From Bacillota bacterium (lineage in GTDB: Bacteria; Bacillota; Clostridia; Peptostreptococcales; Anaerovoracaceae): a stretch of DNA of 17,446 bases. Below, in pieces: positions 1-5,518 of the stretch. Position 1 is the first letter of the stretch. Each line of letters begins with the position of its first letter. The stretch lies in contig JAEDDI010000039.1 in NCBI GenBank assembly GCA_016293805.1, positions 1 through 17,446 on the forward strand. Reading direction: 5' to 3'. The notes beneath the pieces were generated by a model. The model was not told the DNA's origin, did no database searches, and saw only the letters and a program-made list of their open reading frames with translations. Both the position numbers and the translations under genes were made by a program.

Positions 1-86
1 TCCAATGGTAAACGCCACTTTTATCAACTGTGGAATTTACTCTGAGAATTTACGATTTAATTAATATTTTATCCCCTGATAAAAGG

Positions 87-115
87 AAACCATCAGACTG
101 AGATGCTGATGGTTT
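87..115 (-). terminator. Intrinsic terminator of the rubrerythrin gene
   Basis: A perfect 10-bp inverted repeat (AAACCATCAG / CTGATGGTTT) with a 9-nt loop lies about 15 bases past the rubrerythrin stop codon. Read on the minus strand it is followed by TCCTTTTATC, a short U-rich tail. There is no T tract on the plus side, so it serves the minus-strand gene. Positions 1-86 hold no gene that I can support. Confidence 0.7.
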
Positions 116-129
116 GGGTAAGTTCAGAT

Positions 130-672
130 TTACTTGAAGTATCTGTTAAGAAGTCCTTCGAATGCCTTGCCGTGTCTAGCTTCGTCTCTTGCCATTTCGT
201 GAACTGTGTCATGGATAGCATCAAGACCGAGTTCCTTAGCCTTCTTAGCAAGCTGGAATTTACCTTCAGTAGCGCCGTGTTCAGCATCTACTCTCATCTC
301 AAGATTCTTCTTAGTTGAATCTGTGATTACTTCGCCGAGTAATTCTGCAAACTTAGCAGCGTGCTCTGCTTCTTCGTAAGCAGCCTTTTCCCAGTATAAA
401 CCGATTTCCGGATATCCTTCTCTGTGAGCTACTCTAGCCATAGCAAGGTACATTCCCACTTCTGAGCATTCTCCGTTGAAGTTGTCTCTAAGACCTTCTA
501 TGATTTCAGGATCAACTCCTGAAGCGATGCCTACTACGTGTTCAGCAGCCCATGTTTTTTCGCCTTCTTCTGCTTTAACGAATTTATCTGCAGGTACTTT
601 GCACTGAGGGCACTGAGCTGGTGGTTCAGGTCCTTCATAAGTGTAACCGCATACTGTACATGTCCATTTCAT
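130..672 (-). CDS. rbr: Reverse-type rubrerythrin (rubredoxin domain first, then diiron domain)
   Basis: This is a cytoplasmic non-heme iron peroxidase that reduces hydrogen peroxide using electrons from NADH/rubredoxin partners and protects anaerobes from oxygen. The 180 residues begin with a rubredoxin-like FeS(Cys)4 knuckle (C5, C8, C21, C24). The ferritin-like diiron domain follows, with E68, E101-x-x-H104 (EEAEH) and E164-x-x-H167 (DEARH). The rubredoxin domain comes before the diiron domain, the reverse of classical rubrerythrin, as in clostridial reverse rubrerythrins. I chose the start at 672 because GGAGG lies 7 nt upstream on the minus strand. A further ATG at 687 would place that ribosome site inside the gene. 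It is monocistronic, with its own promoter (711-719) and terminator (87-115), and divergent from a CarD-family gene. A palindrome centred at 746.5 may regulate it. Family assignment is strong; the electron donor is not visible. Confidence 0.93.
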   Translation of the reverse strand: MKWTCTVCGYTYEGPEPPAQCPQCKVPADKFVKAEEGEKTWAAEHVVGIASGVDPEIIEGLRDNFNGECSEVGMYLAMARVAHREGYPEIGLYWEKAAYEEAEHAAKFAELLGEVITDSTKKNLEMRVDAEHGATEGKFQLAKKAKELGLDAIHDTVHEMARDEARHGKAFEGLLNRYFK

Positions 673-710
673 AATTGTTACCTCCATAATTATTACTCAT
701 TTATGACTAA

Positions 711-719
711 ATTATATCA
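711..719 (-). promoter_or_regulatory. Extended -10 promoter of rubrerythrin
   Basis: On the minus strand TGATATAAT is a perfect extended -10 element (TGnTATAAT). At the expected -35 position there is only TTTTAT (734-739), a poor match. A promoter with a strong extended -10 and a weak -35, with a palindrome centred about 42 bp upstream of the predicted start site, is what a class II Crp/Fnr-type activated promoter looks like. Activation is inferred, not seen. Confidence 0.6.
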
Positions 720-735
720 TTGCTTATTACGAAAT

Positions 736-757
736 AAAAGTTGCATATGCTACTTTT
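736..757. promoter_or_regulatory. Palindromic operator candidate upstream of rubrerythrin
   Basis: A 22-bp inverted repeat has arms AAAAGT-T-GC and GC-T-ACTTTT around a central ATAT. Only one base pair is mismatched (742/751). Its core on the minus strand, GTAGCATATGCAAC (753 to 740), matches 13 of 14 bases of the core in front of the Crp/Fnr gene (3319-3332). The layout GTWGC-N4-GCWAC resembles the 5-4-5 architecture of FNR-type sites. It sits between the divergent rubrerythrin and CarD genes. Confidence 0.6.
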
Positions 758-831
758 TTTGAATTTTTAAGAATCTTTTGATTAGTTTTTTTTAATCTTT
801 TGTGCTAAAATTATATATATGAGGTGATAAC

Positions 832-1335
832 GTGTTTAGGATAGGTGATTTAATTTTTTACAGTAAAACAGGGGTTTGTGAAATTGTAGAGATCATAGAA
901 AAGGAATCTGAAGCCTTTGGAAGAAAGAACTACTACATACTCAGACCTCTATATCAGGAGTGCGATATAAGCATTCCGGTAGATAATAAAAAGGTATACA
1001 TGCGGCCTGTCATTTCAAGAGAAAAGGTCGATGAACTAATAGATGCGATACCGGAAATGGATGCGCAGGCTTACTACAGCCAGAATCTCAACCAGCTTAA
1101 GGAACACTACAGACAGCTGATGGATACCCATTCATGTGAGGATATGATTAGAGTATCAAAGTCCGTCAGAAACAAGCAGAGGGAAGTTGAGGCAAACAAG
1201 AGAAAACTGGGCGCTGTCGACGAAAGGTTCATGAAAGAGGCAGAAGATCTTCTCTTTGGAGAATTTGCTGCTGTACTTGAAATTTCAAAGGCAGATGTTC
1301 CCGGATATATTGAGGACAGACTTAACAGACATTAG
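832..1335 (+). CDS. CarD/CdnL-family transcription factor
   Basis: This 167-residue protein matches the CarD family, which binds the RNA polymerase beta subunit and stabilises or tunes open promoter complexes. Residues 1-60 form the RNA polymerase interaction domain, opening with the typical FRIGDLIFYSKTGVCEI pattern and later the conserved YYILRPL segment. Residues 62-167 are helical, charged and rich in Arg/Lys, as expected for the DNA-binding tail. The start is GTG at 832, chosen because GAGGTG lies at 821-826 and the N-terminus aligns with the family start. It stands alone, with a terminator overlapping its stop codon, and is divergent from rubrerythrin. A possible extended -10 (TGCTAAAAT, 803-811) lies just upstream but has no convincing -35. 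The family call is firm; its target promoters cannot be told from the sequence. Confidence 0.88.
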   Translation: MFRIGDLIFYSKTGVCEIVEIIEKESEAFGRKNYYILRPLYQECDISIPVDNKKVYMRPVISREKVDELIDAIPEMDAQAYYSQNLNQLKEHYRQLMDTHSCEDMIRVSKSVRNKQREVEANKRKLGAVDERFMKEAEDLLFGEFAAVLEISKADVPGYIEDRLNRH

Positions 1336-1358
1336 ATAGCGCAAGCTATCTTTTTTTT
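1334..1358 (+). terminator. Intrinsic terminator of the CarD-family gene
   Basis: AGATAGC-GCAA-GCTATCT forms a 7-bp stem with a tetraloop followed directly by eight T residues (1351-1358). The stem begins inside the stop codon of the CarD-family gene. Confidence 0.85.
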
Positions 1359-1372
1359 CTACTCTGCGTGGA

Positions 1373-1401
1373 TTGTAATAGAGAACTGCGTGAAGTAATA
1401 T
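1373..1401 (+). promoter_or_regulatory. Promoter candidate for the HTH-desulfoferrodoxin gene
   Basis: TTGTAA (1373-1378) and TAATAT (1396-1401) are separated by exactly 17 bp. Transcription would begin near 1408, leaving a leader of under 20 nt that still contains the ribosome site GGGGAGGTG (1410-1418). Confidence 0.5.
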
Positions 1402-1424
1402 ATTCCTGTGGGGAGGTGTCGATT

Positions 1425-2006
1425 ATGAAAAATGACAATGTAATACTAAAACTTAGAAAGGAAAAGGGAATTACTCAGCAGCAGCTTGGTGACGCACTGG
1501 GAATTACAGCAAAGGCGGTATCTAAATGGGAGAATGGTGCAGGACTTCCGGATATAGCGCTTGTTACAGCGCTTGCCGACTATTTCGGTGTTGATTCCAG
1601 AGTGATACTTGACGGAAGCATAGCTGAGAACAGTCCCGATATGGGAAACATGAAGAAAACAAAAATAATGATATGTCCTTTATGCGGCGGCATATCGGCA
1701 GCATCAGAAGGGATGACAGTCACCTGCTGCGGGAGAGTACTTGAACCTGCAGACCCTGTTAAAACATCTGAAGATGATGAACACTATATTGAGGCAGAAA
1801 TCGTTGAAGATGAATGGTTTCTTACCTCAAATCACGAGATGACAAAGGAGCATCATATTACATTTATCGCATATCTTTCAGGAGACAGAATTGAAATTGT
1901 ACGTCAGTACCCAGAGTGGGAGATGCAGACAAGAATAAAGAAAAGAGGCCATGGCAGACTGATTTACGGATGCAGCAGACATGGCCTTTTCTCCAGAATT
2001 ATTTAA
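1425..2006 (+). CDS. Xre-type HTH regulator fused to a complete desulfoferrodoxin module
   Basis: The 193-residue protein has three parts. Residues 5-64 are an Xre/HTH_3 DNA-binding domain (ITQQQLGDALGITAKAVSKW). Residues 84-103 form a desulforedoxin-like iron site, CPLC followed by TCCG (C84, C87, C101, C102). Residues 118-190 match the catalytic centre II of superoxide reductase: H120, H137 and H143 in HEMTKEH, then C183-x-x-H186 in GCSRHG. All five expected iron ligands are present. The lysine next to the first histidine (EKH in desulfoferrodoxins), linked to catalysis, is Glu here (DEH). I read it as a possible iron-based superoxide or redox sensor rather than a pure enzyme, which is inference. 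I chose ATG 1425 for its GGGGAGGTG site; a GTG at 1368 would be unusual. Its 3' end overlaps the convergent ferredoxin gene by 8 bp. Confidence 0.85.
   Translation: MKNDNVILKLRKEKGITQQQLGDALGITAKAVSKWENGAGLPDIALVTALADYFGVDSRVILDGSIAENSPDMGNMKKTKIMICPLCGGISAASEGMTVTCCGRVLEPADPVKTSEDDEHYIEAEIVEDEWFLTSNHEMTKEHHITFIAYLSGDRIEIVRQYPEWEMQTRIKKRGHGRLIYGCSRHGLFSRII
1946..1987 (-). terminator. Possible terminator of the Crp-ferredoxin operon
   Basis: AGGCCATG (1946-1953) and CATGGCCT (1980-1987) form an 8-bp stem with a long 26-nt loop. On the minus strand it lies 12 bases past the ferredoxin stop and is followed by CTTTTCTTTATTC. It is inside the coding sequence of the convergent regulator gene. The long loop makes it a modest candidate; a short TTTT on the plus side gives weak two-way potential. 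Confidence 0.4.
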
Positions 2007-2637
2007 TTATACTGCCGTTGGCAGATATGATATCAACAGTGAGCGGGATGTTCTTACCGCTCATATTTATTGCCTTCCTGACTGCAATCTCAAGTCCGCC
2101 GCAGCAAGGTACCGCCATTCGTGTGAGAACAATATCTCTTATATTGTTTTCTTCGAATATGGCAGAAAGTTTTTCCGAATAGTCTATTCCGTCAAGTTTT
2201 GGACAGGCAATCAGAACAGTCCGGCCTGCGATATATCTGTCGTGAAATGATGCATATGCATATGCTGTGCAGTCAGCAGCTATCAGCAGACTGCAGTCTT
2301 CATACACCGGAGATGAAACAGGTGCAAGTTTAATCTGGACAGGCCAGTTTTTGAGGCGCCCTCCGTCTTTAATGCTGTCTGAATCATTAGCTGTTCTTGT
2401 TTCTTTAATGTGTATTCTTACAGCTTCCTCATCATATGGAAGTGCTTCCCGGTCAATAAAGGAAATAGCTCTCTCCGGACATTCGGGAAGACAGTCTCCA
2501 AGACCGTCACAGAAGTCATCTCTTAGAAGTTTAGCCTTGCCGTTTACAATAGCTATTGCCCCTTCATGGCAGGCCTCAGCACACAGACCGCAGCCGGTGC
2601 ATTTTTCATTATCAATAGTTATTATTCGTCTGATCAT
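1999..2637 (-). CDS. Ferredoxin-like 4Fe-4S protein with a cysteine-rich C-terminal domain
   Basis: A 212-residue cytoplasmic iron-sulfur protein. Cluster motif 1 is canonical (C13, C16, C19, C23 in CTGCGLCAEAC). Motif 2 reads CDGLGDCLPECP (C43, C49, C53), so the usual second cysteine is Leu46; a 3Fe cluster or an outside ligand is possible. The C-terminal part has further cysteines in DC-TAYAYA (C123), ACPKLDG (C145) and VPCCGG (C178, C179) and resembles a family I recall beside Crp/Fnr regulators in Clostridia (FrdX-like). It is the second gene of a two-gene unit: its ATG lies inside the upstream regulator, overlapping by 26 bp, with AGAGGA 8 nt before it. This suggests translational coupling. 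Electron transfer or nitrosative/oxidative stress function is inferred; the exact role is unknown. Confidence 0.8.
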   Translation of the reverse strand: MIRRIITIDNEKCTGCGLCAEACHEGAIAIVNGKAKLLRDDFCDGLGDCLPECPERAISFIDREALPYDEEAVRIHIKETRTANDSDSIKDGGRLKNWPVQIKLAPVSSPVYEDCSLLIAADCTAYAYASFHDRYIAGRTVLIACPKLDGIDYSEKLSAIFEENNIRDIVLTRMAVPCCGGLEIAVRKAINMSGKNIPLTVDIISANGSIIK

Positions 2638-3271
2638 ATAAGTTCCTCTTTAAAGTAATTCTTCGACCTGAAGATTCAATGATATTCTCTTCGTTTAGTT
2701 TTTTTATTTCTCTCATTAGGCTTGTTCTGTCAACACACAGATATGATGAGAGGTCGGTAAGAGTAAGATGGGTTCTGAAACTTGCATTTTGCTCCTTGTC
2801 GGCCATATATCCGAAATATGTGAGGAGTTTGTCTCTTACCGTTTTTCTTGAAATAAAACTGATTCTGAGAACAAGTTCCTGGCTTTTTTTTGCTGCCATC
2901 AGAAAAAGATTCCTGGTAAGCTCAATATGATGGTCACAGGCGCTGGTACATGGTCTTGTAACAGTACCGTAATCAAGAAACATGACACTGCAGTCTGTAT
3001 CTGCTTCAATGATGTATTCGAGGCTGCCGAGGGGCAGCGTAAAAAGTTCACCAAATACATCGTCTTTTTCGAAATTTTCAATAATCTGAAGATTGCCGTC
3101 AAAATCAATGCAGTAAAGGTGAGCTCTGCCCTTCATCAGGATGCAGATTGATTTAAGACTGTCTGAAAGCTCTATAATTGTTTCACCTGCCTTGAAATCC
3201 CTGGTTACGGGATGAAAACAGCTGAGCATGCGGTCAACACATGCATCTGTTATTCCTGTAAAGATGCTCAT
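2612..3271 (-). CDS. Crp/Fnr-family transcription regulator (HcpR-like candidate)
   Basis: A 219-residue regulator. Residues 15-105 are a cyclic-nucleotide-binding-type beta roll (FKAGETII, FGELFTLPLG), residues 115-150 the dimerisation helix, and residues 168-205 a Crp-type winged helix with recognition helix DRTSLMREIKKL. It has cysteines (C108, C112) but no FNR-type N-terminal cysteine cluster. I chose ATG 3271: it matches the usual family start and has AAAGG about 8 nt upstream, whereas the longer open frame to 3427 gives a low-complexity leader unlike the family. It is followed by and overlaps a ferredoxin-like gene. Clostridial HcpR regulators occur next to such ferredoxin genes, which is the reason for the HcpR-like suggestion; hcp itself is not in the window. 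A palindrome at 3314-3337 over its promoter suggests autoregulation. Confidence 0.87.
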   Translation of the reverse strand: MSIFTGITDACVDRMLSCFHPVTRDFKAGETIIELSDSLKSICILMKGRAHLYCIDFDGNLQIIENFEKDDVFGELFTLPLGSLEYIIEADTDCSVMFLDYGTVTRPCTSACDHHIELTRNLFLMAAKKSQELVLRISFISRKTVRDKLLTYFGYMADKEQNASFRTHLTLTDLSSYLCVDRTSLMREIKKLNEENIIESSGRRITLKRNLYDQTNNNY

Positions 3272-3302
3272 GGTATTAGCCTTTCTCAAAGTTATGTATG
3301 AA

Positions 3303-3331
3303 ATTGTAGCATTAAACTGTAGCAAATGCAA
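3303..3331 (-). promoter_or_regulatory. Promoter of the Crp/Fnr-ferredoxin operon
   Basis: On the minus strand TTGCAT and the extended -10 TGCTACAAT (hexamer 3303-3308) are spaced by 17 bp. The predicted start is near 3296, about 25 nt before the ATG. The -35 box lies within the palindrome 3314-3337, a position fitting repression. Confidence 0.5.
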
Positions 3332-3337
3332 CAGTTT
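3314..3337. promoter_or_regulatory. Palindromic operator candidate upstream of the Crp/Fnr gene
   Basis: Arms AAACTGT-A-GC and GC-A-ACAGTTT flank a central AAAT, with one mismatched pair (3321/3330). The core GTAGCAAATGCAAC (3319-3332) is nearly identical to the core of the rubrerythrin-upstream palindrome. A second partial copy of the half site, TGTAGCA, lies at 3306-3311 and just before it. Confidence 0.6.
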
Positions 3338-3418
3338 GTTGAAAAGTTGTAAAAAATATATATAATGGTATGTCGTTTGCAAGGTTTCAAGATTATGTGT
3401 AAAAAACGAAAAATTTGT

Positions 3419-3447
3419 TTTACGCAATATATAAAGTATGATATACT
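3419..3447 (+). promoter_or_regulatory. Promoter of ackA
   Basis: TTTACG (3419-3424) and TATACT (3442-3447) are spaced by 17 bp, and TGA precedes the -10 to give an extended -10. The leader would be about 40 nt, with GGAGGAG upstream of the ackA start. Confidence 0.6.
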
Positions 3448-3493
3448 ATAAAAACGCGTAAGCATTCGAAATGAACTATTTGGAGGAGAAATA

Positions 3494-4687
3494 ATGAAAA
3501 TATTAGTTGTTAACTGTGGAAGTTCATCATTAAAGTACCAGGTGCTTGATATGACAGATGAAAGCCTTATCTGCAAAGGTTTAGTTGAGAGAATAGGAAT
3601 CGAAGGATCGATTTTAACACATTCAAAAATCGGTGCTGACAAGTTTGTTCTTGAAGTGCCTATGAAGGACCACAAGGATGCAATCAGCCACGTTATAGAA
3701 GCTATTCAGGACAAAGAGCACGGTGTAATCACTGATATGAGTGAAATCGGGGCTGTTGGTCACAGAGTTGCTCACGGTGGAGAAAAATTCGCTGAATCAG
3801 TACTTATAACAGATGAAGTGCTTGCAGCAATTGAAGACTGTGTAGAACTTGCTCCGCTTCATAACCCGGCAAATATTCTTGGAATAAAAGCATGTATGGA
3901 TCTCATGCCTGGAACACCTGAAGTTGCTGCATTTGACACAGCATTCCATCAGAGCATGCCTGCAGAATCATACATATACTCTATCCCTTACAAGTACTAT
4001 GAACAGTACGGATTAAGAAGATACGGATTCCACGGAACATCACACAAATATGTGGCAGAAGTTGCAGCTGATATGCTCGATAAGAGTATTGAAGATCTTA
4101 AGATTATCACATGCCACCTTGGAAACGGTGCATCAATTGCAGCAGTAAAGGGCGGCAGAAGTATTGATACATCAATGGGATTCACACCGCTTGCAGGACT
4201 TGCAATGGGAACTCGTTCGGGAGATATAGACCCTGCAATCATCAGCTATATATGCAAGAAGGAAGGAATCACTGTAGATGAAATGAACAGTGTATTAAAC
4301 AAGGAATCAGGAGTATACGGCATGTCAGGTATTTCATCTGATATGAGAGACATCAAGTCTGCAGCAGCTGAAGGAAATGAAAGAGCACAGCTTACTTTAG
4401 ATGTATATGCACACAAGATTAAGGCATTTATAGGTGCATACATTGCAGAAATGAACGGTGTTGATGCTATTGTATTCACAGCAGGTATCGGTGAAAATGA
4501 TCCGTTAACAAGAGCTAATGTCTGCAGAGATATGGATGCACTTGGAATTATTCTTGACCCTGAAAAGAACGAGACAAGAGAACAGTCTGTAATTTCAGCA
4601 GATGATTCAAAAGTTAAGGTATTGCTTATCCCTACAAACGAAGAATTAATGATTGCAAGAGATACACTTGCAATTGCATCTAAATAG
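3494..4687 (+). CDS. ackA: Acetate kinase
   Basis: Converts acetyl phosphate and ADP to acetate and ATP, the energy-yielding last step of acetate fermentation; it works reversibly in the cytoplasm. The 397 residues carry all the family signatures: N7 with CGSSSLKYQV, the HRVAHGGE segment with R91, D148 in DTAFHQ, H180 in GFHGTSH, LGNGAS near 209-214, R241 in GTRSGD, GIGEND near 331-336 and E384. The catalytic residue numbers coincide with those of the well-studied Methanosarcina enzyme (R91, D148, H180, R241, E384). The start has GGAGGAGA 5-12 nt upstream. It is a single-gene unit with its own promoter and a strong terminator; pta, its usual partner, is not next to it. Assignment is very secure. 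Confidence 0.98.
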   Translation: MKILVVNCGSSSLKYQVLDMTDESLICKGLVERIGIEGSILTHSKIGADKFVLEVPMKDHKDAISHVIEAIQDKEHGVITDMSEIGAVGHRVAHGGEKFAESVLITDEVLAAIEDCVELAPLHNPANILGIKACMDLMPGTPEVAAFDTAFHQSMPAESYIYSIPYKYYEQYGLRRYGFHGTSHKYVAEVAADMLDKSIEDLKIITCHLGNGASIAAVKGGRSIDTSMGFTPLAGLAMGTRSGDIDPAIISYICKKEGITVDEMNSVLNKESGVYGMSGISSDMRDIKSAAAEGNERAQLTLDVYAHKIKAFIGAYIAEMNGVDAIVFTAGIGENDPLTRANVCRDMDALGIILDPEKNETREQSVISADDSKVKVLLIPTNEELMIARDTLAIASK

Positions 4688-4699
4688 TATAAGAAACAG

Positions 4700-4725
4700 A
4701 GCTTCCGGCACGCCGGAAGCTTTTT
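4700..4725 (+). terminator. Intrinsic terminator of ackA
   Basis: AGCTTCCGG-CACG-CCGGAAGCT makes a 9-bp GC-rich stem with a tetraloop followed by TTTTT. Confidence 0.9.
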
Positions 4726-4734
4726 GCATACACT

Positions 4735-4773
4735 AAAAACAGCTCCTTTTGTTTTACAGAACAGAAGGAGCTG
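4735..4773 (-). terminator. Intrinsic terminator of bioY
   Basis: A 13-bp stem (4740-4752 with 4761-4773, one G-T wobble) with an 8-nt loop is followed, on the minus strand, by TTTTT at 4739-4735. It lies about 35 bp past the bioY stop and faces the ackA terminator. Confidence 0.85.
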
Positions 4774-4807
4774 CTGTCAGATGAATATGAATTAGCACAT
4801 TGAGGAT

Positions 4808-5356
4808 CTAAACGAATTTCTCAAGCCTCTTGACCAGTACTGCTGCAGCGGCAAGTTTTGCAAGGTCCGGGATAACAAACGGGATGACGCATGTTGAGAG
4901 CGCTGCTGTAAATCCGATAGGACCGGTCGACTGTCCGTAGAAGTATACGAACCATACAGTGCCGAAAAGATAACATACAGCAAGTCCTGCAGTCATTGAG
5001 ATAATGAGTACAGGATATTTCCTGCCCAGCTTTTCGGAAGCAATACCTACAATCAGTGCAAGTGCGATAAATCCAAGTATGTATCCGCCCAGGGGACCCA
5101 GGATTACAGAAGGCCCGCTCTGAAAACCGGCAAATACAGGGATTCCTGCAACGCCTATCAGAATCCAGCATATTATGGACAATACGCTTCGCTTTGTGCC
5201 AAGAAGTCCGGCGCACAGGAAGATTGCAAAGGTCTGCATGGTAAAAGGAACTGCTGTAGGTATTGATATCCATGAGCATATGGTTATCAGTGCAACGAAA
5301 ATTGCACATATGACCATGTTTTTGGTCTTTGATGAAATGTTGTGATTATTATTCAT
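4808..5356 (-). CDS. bioY: Biotin ECF transporter substrate-binding subunit BioY
   Basis: BioY is the membrane S component that captures biotin; it works with the shared EcfA/EcfT energy-coupling module or alone. The 182 residues have about six hydrophobic helices and the BioY signatures VPFTMQTFAIFLCAGLLG (about 36-53) and the glycine-rich GPSVILGPLGGYILGF region (about 81-96). The start has GGAGG at the proper distance (minus strand GGAGGATAAATAATG). No ecfA or ecfT genes are adjacent, so it probably uses a shared module encoded elsewhere. Its promoter lies within a BirA-type operator, so biotin sufficiency should repress it. The operator independently supports the biotin assignment. It is monocistronic with its own terminator. 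Confidence 0.96.
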   Translation of the reverse strand: MNNNHNISSKTKNMVICAIFVALITICSWISIPTAVPFTMQTFAIFLCAGLLGTKRSVLSIICWILIGVAGIPVFAGFQSGPSVILGPLGGYILGFIALALIVGIASEKLGRKYPVLIISMTAGLAVCYLFGTVWFVYFYGQSTGPIGFTAALSTCVIPFVIPDLAKLAAAAVLVKRLEKFV

Positions 5357-5386
5357 TATTTATCCTCCGTTATTCAGTCTATTATG

Positions 5387-5415
5387 AGTATATGCAGACA
5401 GCGTCAGTTTGTCAA
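5387..5415 (-). promoter_or_regulatory. Promoter of bioY
   Basis: On the minus strand TTGACA (5415-5410) and TATACT (5392-5387) are separated by exactly 17 bp. The TTGACA is part of the right half of the BirA operator. Confidence 0.8.
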
Positions 5416-5441
5416 CCTGTTAACAAACATAGGTTTACAAT
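5408..5441. promoter_or_regulatory. BirA-type biotin operator
   Basis: TTTGTCAACC and GGTTTACAAT are separated by 14 bp. This matches the Firmicute BirA operator form TTGTTAACC-N14-16-GGTTAACAA with one or two substitutions per half. It overlaps the bioY -35 box, so biotin-bound BirA would block polymerase. It also lies about 11 bp upstream of the predicted fbp -35 on the opposite strand. Confidence 0.8.
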
Positions 5442-5451
5442 TAATTGCGCA

Positions 5452-5480
5452 TTGTAAAATCTGTGTTCAGATGGTATCCT
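5452..5480 (+). promoter_or_regulatory. Promoter candidate of fbp
   Basis: TTGTAA (5452-5457) and the extended -10 TGGTATCCT (hexamer 5475-5480) are spaced by 17 bp, giving a leader of about 32 nt. Confidence 0.45.
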
Positions 5481-5518
5481 AATATTATCGATTAACTTGG
5501 AAAGGAAATACATATTAA

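Noticed and set aside
1..64. Open frame at the left edge ending in TAA at 62-64, and a GAATTTAC repeat (33-40, 46-53)
   Set aside because: Only about 20 codons are visible and they match nothing I recognise. The 8-bp repeat in AT-rich sequence is expected by chance. It may be the end of an upstream gene but cannot be supported.
2248..2265. GCATATGCATATGC resembling the palindromic operator core
   Set aside because: It lacks the GTAG and CAAC flanks and lies within the ferredoxin gene, encoding Ala-Tyr repeats.
3272..3427. 52-residue N-terminal extension of the Crp/Fnr gene
   Set aside because: It would be hydrophobic and low-complexity, unlike the family, and it covers the promoter and palindrome. 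The ATG at 3271 has a ribosome site.
3494..4687. Missing pta next to ackA as a finding
   Set aside because: Separate pta and ackA genes are common in Firmicutes, so this is not unusual.
4821..5309. 162-residue open frame in another minus-strand frame of bioY
   Set aside because: Rich in Cys, His and Arg without any fold pattern; it is a shadow of bioY.
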